A stretch of DNA of 64,000 nucleotides from contig CM035413.1 of NCBI GenBank assembly GCA_020310875.1, forward strand, positions 163,498,306-163,562,305, written 5' to 3'. How positions within the stretch are numbered: the stretch's first letter is position 1; every line of letters begins with the position of its first letter. A model generated the notes under the pieces. It was not told the origin of the DNA. It saw nothing but the letters and a program-made list of their open reading frames with translations, and did no database searches. A program made the translations under genes and the position numbers. This DNA is from Ceratopteris richardii (taxonomy: Eukaryota; Streptophyta; Polypodiopsida; Polypodiales; Pteridaceae). Positions 22,568 through 32,900 of the stretch are shown here, piece by piece.

Positions 22568-23537
22568 AGGCAAGTGGATCTCTCTTCTTCTTCAAAGACT
22601 AATGGAACCACAGTACTTCCACCACAAAGGCAAGCACAACAGTTCAAGACAACTACTATATCAAATAGAAAGACACCATTCAACAAGAAAACAGTTCCGG
22701 GCATGAAGCAGGTCTAGGTACAAAAAGGAGGACAAGCCTTGTCCCCACAATTCCCATCCAGGCAAGCCAACCAGGCCAGAAGACGAACGAAGAAACTAGG
22801 ACAACTGCAACCACAAGGTATCCAACAAGTTTGGGTGCCTAAGAAATTAGTTGTAGATCAACAAGGACAATTACAAATATGGGTACCGAAGAAGCTCTTA
22901 CATACACAACAACCTATGCTCTCCCACATGAGAAAAGTTGCAACAAAGAAGCCAAGAAGAGGCAAGGGTCAGAACCAAACACCAAGTCTAAAAGCAGAAC
23001 AACTCACCTCTTCAACAAGAGTCAGAAGACTAGCAACAATGGTATGGGTATGGAAGCCAAAAGCACAAGTGGCCCCCACAAAACCAAATAATCAACCACA
23101 TGGGATACAAAATTTAAGAAACCATCTAAAGATGAAGAAGCCCAAGGTGATCTCTATGCAACTGAACATGGTTCTCCAATGGATCCATATATGGAGGAAT
23201 GATCAGTTGTCTAAGTATAGCTTGCATCAATGTCCCCAAGTAACATCAGAAGCCTTGACGTGCGAAAAACCATGTGCCTTTGGCATGAACTTGTCTTTAT
23301 CACCATTCAGGTCATGCATTTTCAAAGTATGCATTAATATAGGGCCACATTACACGACCATGCATAGGCACAATTGTGAATTCCACGAACATGAGACACA
23401 TTTGACATATGTAAATTATTTTATTGTTACTAACATCTTTCTTCTTGTTTAGTGATAATATAAAAAAAAGCTTGTTCCCAGGTTTGGGCCATGGAATGTG
23501 AATGAGTCATGCTTAGTTGAAGGTGGAACCGTTGATT
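22568..23537 (+). pseudogene. Gypsy-2 pol tail with WVPK motifs, and 3' untranslated part
   Basis: A Gln-, Lys- and Arg-rich tail. QQVWVPKKL (about 22826) and LQIWVPKKL (about 22871) match the repeated motif of Gypsy-3. The frame runs to 23452; a short untranslated stretch follows up to Gypsy-3. No ORF3 homologue or LTR is visible. Confidence 0.7.
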
Positions 23538-23542
23538 ACTGG

Positions 23543-24206
23543 TGTTGGAAGCAGCCAGAGGCACAGACGCCACGGAAGCATGTAAAGAAGGAGTAGGGAA
23601 CCAGGCGGATCAACCAGGCGGATCAATTTTTCAAACAAATATATTTCTTATTAATTCTCCAAACATTCAAACAGTGATTATTATCACTAATTGTAACATA
23701 TGTATCATAGAAAACCACATTTTGTAATCCATAGCTCCATTTTGTGCAAGCCGAGGAGTCCTCGAGCTTGAGGAGCTTAGGTAGAATGCTCGTACCAATT
23801 TTCGTTATTTTTAGACATCGTTTACCCTTCCAAATAGCCTCTAGGACCTATTTTTTAACTAGGCCGGTCACTAGATGTGAAACCGGTCAAAACTAGTCTA
23901 GAAACTATAAAAAGAGCTAGAGAGCTCATTTTTGGGGTTGGTTCATTTTGGTTAGTGTGAGCATAGAGCTACTTTGAGCTTGTAAGAGTATTCTGGAGTA
24001 ATAGAGCTAATTTCCCACCTTCCATTGTGTCTTGCTTGTCTCTTCATTGTGTGTGTGTATGTGTGTGTGCATCTTTGTGCTTCTCACCTTCACTCTCACA
24101 TCATCTCACGTTCACGATCTTCATATCACTCCTACCTCTCCCACGGATTGACAATTAAGGAGGTGAAGCTTTTTAACGTGGTTCTCACCATTGTGCTAGA
24201 GCAACA
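23543..24206 (+). repeat. 5' LTR of Gypsy-3
   Basis: 664 bp, TGTTGGAAG...AGAGCAACA, identical by eye to 40254-40917. It contains a 12-13-bp tandem repeat (CCAGGCGGATCAA twice, about 23601-23627) and a TG-rich stretch near 24045-24070. Confidence 0.97.
23905..23914 (+). promoter_or_regulatory. TATA box in the Gypsy-3 LTR
   Basis: CTATAAAAAG about 360 bp into the LTR; the same box is at 40616-40625 in the 3' LTR. Transcription would start about 30 bp downstream, which places the U3/R border near 23940. Confidence 0.65.
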
Positions 24207-24213
24207 CCAAATT

Positions 24214-24235
24214 TGGCGCCGTTGCCGGGGATCGA
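24214..24235 (+). promoter_or_regulatory. Primer binding site of Gypsy-3 (tRNA-Asp)
   Basis: TGGCGCCGTTGCCGGGG plus five more bases are complementary to the 3' end of plant tRNA-Asp, starting 7 bp after the LTR. This is the primer type known for Athila-like elements. Confidence 0.9.
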
Positions 24236-26133
24236 GTCTAGGACGAATGTGTGATGGTAAGAGTATAGCAAGAAGAGGCGTTGGAAGGTAAAAATTTCAG
24301 TTTTTGTTGTTGTTTTTACTTAGTTTTTAGTGTTTTTCACCTCCCCCATACTCCATCTTCATCATCGCATCATCATCTCCATCTCCAAAAAAATCAGAAA
24401 ATTCACCATATCCCCCCATTCACCTCAATTCCCCTCATTTGTGCATGCGAGAGAGCGAGAGAGAGTTTTTGCGCTTGTATGCACTTGTGTTTTCTTGAGT
24501 TTTCTTGCAGGTACAGAGCTTCAGAGCATCAGGAGAGCTTCCAAAAGGTAAAACATGTACTTTCTGTCAGAAATTTCCGAGCAGGGCGGACCATCGCGAT
24601 GGTCTGCAATTTTCGGTTTTTGAGGTAGGCGACCACACCACTAGATAGGCGATACTTGCGCATTCACGGAACCACAATTACATTTCAAAAATTCGTTATT
24701 TGGTGGACCATCGCGATTGGCTCGGACCATCGCGATTGTGTCGCACCATCGCGATAGGCTCACGCCATCGCGACGGCTCGGCCGAACCATCGCGACGGTT
24801 CACTTTTTCGGACCATCGCGACGGTTCACTTGAGCCATCGCGACGGTCCACTTGGACCATCGCGACGGTTCAGCTGACCGCGGACCGTCGCGATTGGCTT
24901 ATGCCATCGCCACGACAGTGCCACGTGTCACGATAGACCATCGCGATGGTTCGTTTTTCGGACCATCGCGACAGCCCAAAATCGGACCATCGCGATTGGC
25001 TCAAGCCATCGCATCGCGGACCATCGCGACGGTTCATTTCGGACCATCGCGATTGTCCACCGTTGACCGTTGACCGCGCCATCGCGATTGTCCGCCTGAT
25101 CACGCCATCGCGACGGTTCATTTTTCGGACCATCGCGACGGTCCATTTCCACGCCATCGCGATCGTTCACTTCGGGCCATCGCGACGGTTCGCCTTTTCG
25201 CGCCATCGCGATTGTCCAAATCCCACGCCATCGCGACGGTTCGCTCGGACCATCGCGATTGTCCCGGACCATCGCGATTGTCCACCCCTATCGCAATTTT
25301 TGGACTCCAATTTTTGACCAAATTTGAGGGTATTTTTGAGAAATTTTTGGACCATTAGACTCATAGGAGACCCCTTAGCCTATATTAGAAGAAAAACTGG
25401 ATTGTCAGTTTTTACCCCCCAGGGCCTGAACGCGTATAACTTTTTCATCCGAAGTCCGTTTTTTGAGCTTAATAGCTCGTTAGAAAGCTCGTGACGAGTA
25501 CTACGTGACCTCAACTGTTTTTTTCATAAAGAATACATCTATTTTTGGATAGGCTAATTTGAGGTTCACCTAGCTTGGGACTAGGAAGCCAGGGGGCACA
25601 CATTGGAAATTTGGGCAAAAGGGAAGGGACTAAAAGGTGTATATACTCAAGTGTTTAATCTTCTTGTGAATTGGTCTAACATTGGAATTTTCCAGGTCTA
25701 GCAAGGGCAAGCAAAGGCAAGCAAGCAAGGCAGTGAAGACAGCAGAGCTTGGGAAGCACGGCTTCTTGGGCAACAGGGCATCAGAGCAACAGAAAAGCCG
25801 ACTCGAGGTTGGAAGATTACTCAACCCCCTCAGTCAATTCTTAGCTTAGGCTAAACGTTAGCATTGTGGATTTAAGTCGATAGGAACGCCTCAAGTTCAA
25901 GATACCTAATTCTATCAAGTTTAAGACTTAAAGTAAAGGTGTGTGTGACGCGAAAACCTAAAGAAAAGAACATAAGTCTGACGGAACGAGAACTCAAAAT
26001 CATAACGGAAGTCGAATTCCTGACGCATAAATTAAGACAAGAATCCAGAGAAAATTAAAAAGAATCAAGAGAATAATCACAAAGGACCATTGACGATCTG
26101 AGTGTGTAATTGAGTGAGCAAGGAAGGAAATTA
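24236..26133 (+). other. Leader of Gypsy-3
   Basis: 1.9 kb between PBS and the gag ATG, without a plausible ORF. It holds the CCATCGCGA array (24590-25290). TTTTCTTGCAGGTACAG near 24505 could serve as a splice site, but this is only a sequence match. Packaging signals would be expected here. Confidence 0.7.
24590..25290 (+). repeat. Array of a palindromic CCATCGCGA motif
   Basis: I count 23 exact copies of CCATCGCGA plus a few one-base variants in about 700 bp. The full form CCATCGCGATGG is a perfect 12-base palindrome; most copies continue as GACGGTTC, GATTGTCC or GATTGGCT. Spacing is irregular (about 12 to 40 bp). Every copy carries TCGCGA, so the block is CpG-dense in an otherwise AT-rich element. 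Confidence 0.95.
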
Positions 26134-29100
26134 ATGAACCTTAGATCGGGCAAACATATAGGTAAGTCGGACAGAAGAAGCCTTAGATCATCAGAGGCTA
26201 GTGTAAGAACCACAGCTCGATCTTGGGCTCAGCAATTGAATAATAGTTATCCCTACGAGAGCTCAGAAACTAGCGAATCAGAAATGGCATTTAGTGCAGA
26301 CAGACCTGAAGGAGGGTCTCATATAGCATACCTAGAAAAGCCAGAAGGACCCTATAGAACGCAACTAGAGTTTCTCCGAACCAACCGATTAGGTGCTCGC
26401 ATCTATGAGGATGGTTTGCAAAGGCAAGTGGTGCAACTGCACAACCCTGATCAACCCATTGGATTGGAAAGACCAGTGGTGAAATTTGAGAGAGACGCTT
26501 ACATAGACAAAGAAGGAACCATGTACATCCTAAGTACGCAACCAAACGATACTAATGAGTTTGGCACAATCCAATTAGAGACGGAAGCGAAATTTCAAGG
26601 AAAAGAACCGTTAGAAGAACCTAGAACACCTAGAGGGAAATCCGTATTAACGAGAGTACTCATCCCAGAGTGGATCCCTCAAGATAACAGGAGCACCGAG
26701 TTGTTTGTAAACAAGGAGACAGATGAAGCCTTTTGGAGGTACAGAAAGGAAAACCCTGGCGAGGTAGGCATCATTACAATTTATGAATTCAAGGACCCAG
26801 ATACACCTGGAAAGGTTGTATACCTGGATGAGACTTCAGAAAGAGTCTTTGTGGTGCCTGAGCGCGCTAAAAACACCTACACTTGGAGAGGTGAATTGAT
26901 ATTCCCTCCATCCAGAACAAACATGAATGCAAATCAACAAGGGGCAGGAACTTCCTCAGCCCATGGAAATCAAAGAGAAGGAAATCACGAGAGACCAGAA
27001 GTAAGCTTCAATCACCCCATAGGGAGAGATAGAACAACCACGAACACTAATAGGACGGATAGACAAAGAGAACATGGAATACCAGGTGGTAGAGATGATT
27101 TTCCTCTACCTAGACCACGTGAACACGCAAGAGTATTGAGACCCACGCAATTAGTGAAATCAATGAAGAATTACTTTGATGGGACGGGAGATCCCTATGA
27201 CCATGTCGCAGAATTCAAGCAAGTATTAAGAGCAGAACAAGTCGAGGACATGTTCACGCAGTACAACGCATTTGGACTAACGTTAAAGAATACCGCTTTA
27301 ACTTGGTTCCAACCACTGCAACAAAGGCAATTTAGAGACATCCATCACTTTTTAGAGTCATTCATCACTGAATTCTCTAAAAGTGGGGTTAGACATGACA
27401 CGTCTTCGTTGATTCATAGTTTTAAACAAACCCCTCAGGAAACAGTAAGACTGGCAGGTCGTAGATTCAGACAATATGTTGAACGATGTCCAATGCAAGA
27501 GATACCCTCACAAGCCAAACAAGTATCACTGTTCCTAGATGGCTTGTTGAGCGCTAAACTACGCTCCTATGTGTACCTAAAAGAACCCAGAACGCTAGAA
27601 GAGTGTGTAAGAATATGTATAGACATCGAGGACAACCTAGGAGATGAATTAGAACTCTCAAAAGTCTATAAGGACCCAGATTGTTCTTCTCTAGCATCCA
27701 CAAAATTGTCTAATTCAATAGAGGACCTAGCAGAAAAAGTGGCCCAAAAACTAGGAGTTTCTAGTAAACAGGTGCCCAAGCTACCTACAAATGTGCGTTG
27801 TTACACTTGTGGTGGAAATCATTTGGCAAACGTGTGCCCCAATGCACCTCAACCTCACGTCAACCCTAGTGGCCAATATTGCACAATTGAGAGAAGATAC
27901 ACGAATCATACGGCTCAGGACTGCCCGTACAACAAACAAACCGTGAGACAGAACTACCCGCAAACATACCAGCAGCCAGGTAGGTATCAAGGCCAATACA
28001 ATGCTCAGCCTTATTACTATAGGCCTCCTCAGAACTACCCATACCAGGCTCAACAAAGACCTCAACCCGTCTTAGCTCAGCAGCCACCCCCACCAGCGAA
28101 TATCATCTCAGTCAAATACGCTGCTGCAGAAGAGAACCTAAGTAGGGCCTTAGTGCCTTCTTCACCCCTGATCACCGAAAGTGACCCGAACTCAAACAGT
28201 TTTGACTCTACTCATGTAACTAGTCCACCCGCTTATTACACGGAGTCACCAGAACATATGGAGACTTATCATTATGATAGTCCACCAATGGAACCTAGTT
28301 GGGAGCCAGACTATGCTAATGTGATGTACGCAAACCCAAACCCACGGCCCCAATTGAGACAACAGAGACCACAGGGCCCTAGAGGACCATGCTTTAGGTG
28401 CCAAGGAGATCACTTCATAAAGGATTGTCCACATCCCCCAATAGCAAGGCAATCACAATATTATAGCATACAAGGCTTTTGTGCCGACTGTGGCAAAGAG
28501 CACATAATCAGAGATTGTCCTAAGAACCCAGTTAACACTACAAATGTGACACCGATCAACGTGATAGGTATTGTAAACAACGCAGATGGATCCAACCCTA
28601 CATACGTGCCGATCCAAGCTATAACCAGAGCCCAGGCGCTCTTGCAAAACCAACAGCGTAATCAAGAGAAAATAGCCGAAACTAGTGAAGTTGCAGAATC
28701 GAGTAGTAAAAAGACAAAATCTTGGAAAGATTCTAGAGAAAGGATAAAGAGAAAATGGAGTAAAAAGATAAGTGAGTTGGAAGGAAGTTTAAGGGAATCT
28801 AGAGCCAAAATACAAGAATTGACTTCACAAGAATTAAACCAAGAAAACCCAGCTCAAAATTCAGGATCAGTTTTAGCAGAACCCATACCAGAAGATCTAG
28901 ACATGATGTTTCGTGCATATCAGGCTAGAATAAAAGAGGGACCTCAAGTCACGGAAATGAGTAAAAACTACCCTCGAGCGGATCTAGAAATTGAGAGAAC
29001 TAAACTTTGCATGAAGATGGTAGAACTAGCCCAAGCGTTGTTCGAAGCCTCTAGATATCTTAATTGGAATAACATGGCAAAACCGGAATTACACTTTCAA

Positions 29101-29976
29101 GGACTAATGGAGAGGCTAGAACACTTAATAGAAAGCAAAGAGAAAAAGGATCAGCATAGGAACCCTATTGTCCCAGAGACACAGGAAAGGAATCCACCAT
29201 CCCTGTCTCAAGTACCCAATACAGAAAGTCAAGATAACCTATCTTCCATACATAAGTACTCACATGAATTTTTAAGAGAAATACAAGAAGAGAAATGGAG
29301 AAAAGAACAAGGAACTCATCCTCCTATTCAGGAAATAAACGACTTGCAGGAACAATTTCCCCAAGACATCCCCTCTATTTACGATGATGTAGAGGAGGAG
29401 CAACTAAGTGAACCCACAGGATTTGAATCTAATTCTTTACAAGAATTACCTCAGTTCACAGGGCCTTGGGAAGCAAAGTCTATTAGTATGAGAGCACCCA
29501 CGATAATAGTGAGGAATGAAGAATCAGTGATCCCTAGGAACACGGAAGTGATCAAGAACACTAAAGTACAGTGTAATCTCACCCTGGAGGAATTGTTAAA
29601 GGTAAAACCAGAATTGTGGAAGCACGTAGCAAATCAATTCCCTGAGCTAGCTACCACACCCTCTCAGATAGGGTCACATAAGAAGGTACCAGAGATACCC
29701 GTGGAAAAGATTGGAGACGTAAGCGAAGGAGAGGAAGGTAACACATATCTTCCAATAACCCATCAGGGCTACATCACGAAAGCCATCTTAGATTCAGGAG
29801 CCGGAGTAGCCATCGCTACTACCGCTTTATGGAAACGTTGGGGTAAGCCAGCCCTCAGACCCACTAGGATGAAGCTACAAATGGCTGATGGACACATAGA
29901 AAAACCGTTAGGCTTACTAGAAGGCATATCTCTCACCACTTGTGGTGTAGAATTTGAGCATACTTTCCATTTGTGA
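26134..29976 (+). CDS. gag: ORF1 of Gypsy-3: Gag and N-terminal protease
   Basis: The chosen start is the ATG at 26134 (MNLRSGKHIG); the frame is open from 26110 with a TTG. About 1,280 residues. A retrotransposon gag domain spans about residues 344-500 (YFDGTGDPYDHVAEF ... EECVRICIDIED). Three zinc knuckles, CYTCGGNHLANVC, CFRCQGDHFIKDC and CADCGKEHIIRDC, all have the short spacing CX2CX3HX4C. A predicted coiled coil lies near residues 862-905 (KISELEGSLRESRAKIQEL). The protease starts at ILDSGAG (Asp codon at 29791). The ORF stops at TGA 29974-29976, inside the protease; the rest of the protease is in ORF2, one base forward. Confidence 0.93.
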   Translation: MNLRSGKHIGKSDRRSLRSSEASVRTTARSWAQQLNNSYPYESSETSESEMAFSADRPEGGSHIAYLEKPEGPYRTQLEFLRTNRLGARIYEDGLQRQVVQLHNPDQPIGLERPVVKFERDAYIDKEGTMYILSTQPNDTNEFGTIQLETEAKFQGKEPLEEPRTPRGKSVLTRVLIPEWIPQDNRSTELFVNKETDEAFWRYRKENPGEVGIITIYEFKDPDTPGKVVYLDETSERVFVVPERAKNTYTWRGELIFPPSRTNMNANQQGAGTSSAHGNQREGNHERPEVSFNHPIGRDRTTTNTNRTDRQREHGIPGGRDDFPLPRPREHARVLRPTQLVKSMKNYFDGTGDPYDHVAEFKQVLRAEQVEDMFTQYNAFGLTLKNTALTWFQPLQQRQFRDIHHFLESFITEFSKSGVRHDTSSLIHSFKQTPQETVRLAGRRFRQYVERCPMQEIPSQAKQVSLFLDGLLSAKLRSYVYLKEPRTLEECVRICIDIEDNLGDELELSKVYKDPDCSSLASTKLSNSIEDLAEKVAQKLGVSSKQVPKLPTNVRCYTCGGNHLANVCPNAPQPHVNPSGQYCTIERRYTNHTAQDCPYNKQTVRQNYPQTYQQPGRYQGQYNAQPYYYRPPQNYPYQAQQRPQPVLAQQPPPPANIISVKYAAAEENLSRALVPSSPLITESDPNSNSFDSTHVTSPPAYYTESPEHMETYHYDSPPMEPSWEPDYANVMYANPNPRPQLRQQRPQGPRGPCFRCQGDHFIKDCPHPPIARQSQYYSIQGFCADCGKEHIIRDCPKNPVNTTNVTPINVIGIVNNADGSNPTYVPIQAITRAQALLQNQQRNQEKIAETSEVAESSSKKTKSWKDSRERIKRKWSKKISELEGSLRESRAKIQELTSQELNQENPAQNSGSVLAEPIPEDLDMMFRAYQARIKEGPQVTEMSKNYPRADLEIERTKLCMKMVELAQALFEASRYLNWNNMAKPELHFQGLMERLEHLIESKEKKDQHRNPIVPETQERNPPSLSQVPNTESQDNLSSIHKYSHEFLREIQEEKWRKEQGTHPPIQEINDLQEQFPQDIPSIYDDVEEEQLSEPTGFESNSLQELPQFTGPWEAKSISMRAPTIIVRNEESVIPRNTEVIKNTKVQCNLTLEELLKVKPELWKHVANQFPELATTPSQIGSHKKVPEIPVEKIGDVSEGEEGNTYLPITHQGYITKAILDSGAGVAIATTALWKRWGKPALRPTRMKLQMADGHIEKPLGLLEGISLTTCGVEFEHTFHL

Positions 29977-32900
29977 CTTCGCGAAAAATCATGCGTATGA
30001 GATGATATTGGGACGACCATTCATGCGTCAGTTGCAAATTGTACAAGATTGGGGAACTAATTCTTTGTACTTGCAACATTTAGGAGTGACTACTAAAGTC
30101 AATCTTAAGGACTATTCACACAGAGATGTACCCCCAATACAATGGAATACCATCCATAAGACACCAGCAGAGACGGAATCCGTGCACTCATTAGAATCAG
30201 ATCCTTCTTGGTTGCATGAGGATACCCATTTATGGATGTGTAAAGTAGCCAAACAAGAGGAAGAAAGATTAGAAGCAAGGACCTTAGGTGCGGAACAACA
30301 TCCACGAACCCTTCAAGATCCAGCCTACGCACCTGTAGTATTCCCAGACGAGGAGTTTGAACCCCATGGTTGGGCGGAAATCCTAGCAACCATGGATGTA
30401 GCCATCAATGAAGAACAATGGACACCCCACTGTGACGAGGATGGCTATGACATTTCAGTTTTCACGATAGAGCCAATCATGTGCGATGCAATTTTAGAAG
30501 AGTGCGAACCAAACACTGATGCATTTGAGGACGCAAGCGATTTTGATTTAGAATCAATTATCATGGACCCACCCTTTGCATCAGAGGAAGAATATTTCTA
30601 CGAAATAGAGACTCACACTCAGAGACACGAGGACATAACGAACGAGGTAAGGTTAGCCACAGAAGTGACTACTAAGAGTGAAGGCAAGAAGAGAAAGAAG
30701 AAAGAAACCATGTCGGAAAAAGAAGAATCTTTATTTGAAGTACCCGAGAATTTCAAGAAATACGAAATCGACGATAGAAGAATCATGGTACGAATGCCTA
30801 ATAGAAAAGAGAATGATGGACAAGCATATGATAACCGAGAGAAAACCAAGAAAGTCATAGTTGCCATAGAAGGAGAAGAAGAAAAATGTACATACATAGG
30901 GCATGATCTGACGACTGAAGAAGAAGAAGAGTTAGTTGCCCTATTGCGCGAATATAGAGATGTTTTTGCTTGGAGTTACAAAGATTTGAAAGGAGTAGAT
31001 CCAGATATATGTTCTCATAGAATCCCTATGACTCCAGATGCAAAACCGACAAAACAGAAACCGTACACGTACAATGATAACTACGCTGCGAAGATTAAAG
31101 AGGAGATAGATCGCTTGATAGAAGTAGGATTCATTTACGAAATTGAGCATACCGAATGGGTATCCCCCATTGTGGTTGTGCCCAAGAAGAATGGAAAATT
31201 GCGTGTGTGTATTAACCTTAAAAAAGTTAATGCCGCAACGATTAGAGACAGTTATCCTCTTCCTATCACGGAACACCTATTGGAAAGAGTTGCGGGCAAG
31301 GAAGTTTACAGTTTTCTTGATGGATTCTCAGGCTATAACCAAGTAGCCATTGCTCCAGAAGACCAACACAAGACGGCTTTTGCCATAGAATGGGGCATAT
31401 TTGCATTTCGTGTGATGCCATTTGGCTTAACAAATGCACCCGCCACTTTCCAGCGACTTATGTGTCATGTTTTTAAGGAATTTTTACGCAAGAGCTTGGA
31501 AGTTTATGTCGATGACTTATGTGCACATTCAAATGTAAGACAGACACATATTCCAGAGTTAAGACAAATATTTAACAAATGTCGAGAATATCAAGTTTGT
31601 TTGAACCCAAAAAAATGCGTTTTCATGGTCAGACAAGGCAAAATTCTAGGACACATTGTGTCAAAAAATGGAATCTCTACGGACGAGGAAAAGGTGAAGG
31701 TAATTGCAGAATTACCAAGACCAACTAATGTGAAAGAGGTACAGGCATTTATGGGCCATTGTAGATATTATCGACGATTCATACACATGTATGCAATCAT
31801 AGCTAAGCCTCTGTACTCTCTTTTGACCAACTTCGAATGGACAGATGAATGTGAAAATTCATTCAATGAACTTAAACGACGTTTGTGCTCAGCACCTATA
31901 TTGACCACCCCAGATTGGAGTAAGCCATTCCATGTACATGTGGATGCATCCAATTACGCCGTAGGATGTGTGTTAGCACAACCCACGAAGGAAGGTAACA
32001 TAGATCTCCCCATAGCCTACGCTAGCAGACAACTGAACGCAGCAGAAAGAAATTACACCACGACGGAACGAGAGGGATTAGGGATGATCTACGCTGTAAA
32101 GAAGTTTAGGCACTACTTGTTGGCCAACAAATTCAAGTTCTTTACAGATCATCAAGCCCTATTATATTTAGTCAATAAACCTTGTAACACAGGACGACTG
32201 ATACGTTGGTTTCTATTACTCATGGAGTATGATTTTGAAGTGGTAGTCAGGAAAGGAAAGGCACATCTTAGAGCCGACCACCTCTCAAGATTAACCTCAG
32301 GAGAAGCTCCTCAAGGAGCAGCGGATGATCTACCAGATGCATACTTGTTTAACCTTGAGATAGCACCAGAATGGGCTAAGCCTATAGTCCCTATTCTGAC
32401 ATACGGACCCAAGAATCCTAGGATAAAGATCAAAGAAGGAGAGATTACCAAGTCTCAGAGATACCAAATAATGGCAGGAAGCATATATAAACAAGATAAT
32501 CAAAAGATTCTTGCTTGTTGTGTAGATGAATCAGAACATGCGAATTGGTTGCAATTAGCACACATAGGTGCACTAAAGCAACATCATTCAAAACATCGAA
32601 CATTACAGACTCTGCAAAGACTAGGAGTATTTTGGCCTACGATGGAAGCAGATGTCTACAAGTTGTGTAAGGAATGCCATGTTTGTTGTGAAAGACCACC
32701 AGTAGAGCATGCTACATTGTATCACGTGTCTCTCACACCAGACTGGAGTGAACCTTTAGTGACTTACTTGAGGACGAACACATTCCCTCAAGGAATGACC
32801 TTAGCTGGACAACGCAGTCTAGAGCAGGAAGCTCAAGACTATTCACTCATTGGCGATAATTTATACAAAAGAGGACGAGATGGATATTTAAGACAATGTG

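Larger units (their letters stand above)
12591..23537 (+). mobile_element. Gypsy-2: decayed relative of Gypsy-3, split by Copia-1
   Basis: The protein order protease, RT, RNase H, integrase, second protease remnant and WVPK-rich tail follows Gypsy-3 closely but with many stops, deletions and a tandem duplication. The 5' part (LTR, leader, gag) is missing. Copia-1 (13203-18276) sits inside it; the reading resumes at 18277 after a 5-bp duplication. Gypsy-3 begins at its 3' side (23543). Confidence 0.85.

Noticed and set aside
24590..25290. CRISPR-like array
   Set aside because: Repeats are only 9-12 bp, spacers differ in length and are related to one another, and the array lies in the leader of a plant retrotransposon. 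It is an internal motif array, not CRISPR.
24852..25364. Protein-coding ORFs on both strands across the motif array
   Set aside because: They consist of the repeat translated in various frames (strings such as SRWSE or RRDGP). No start context or domain.
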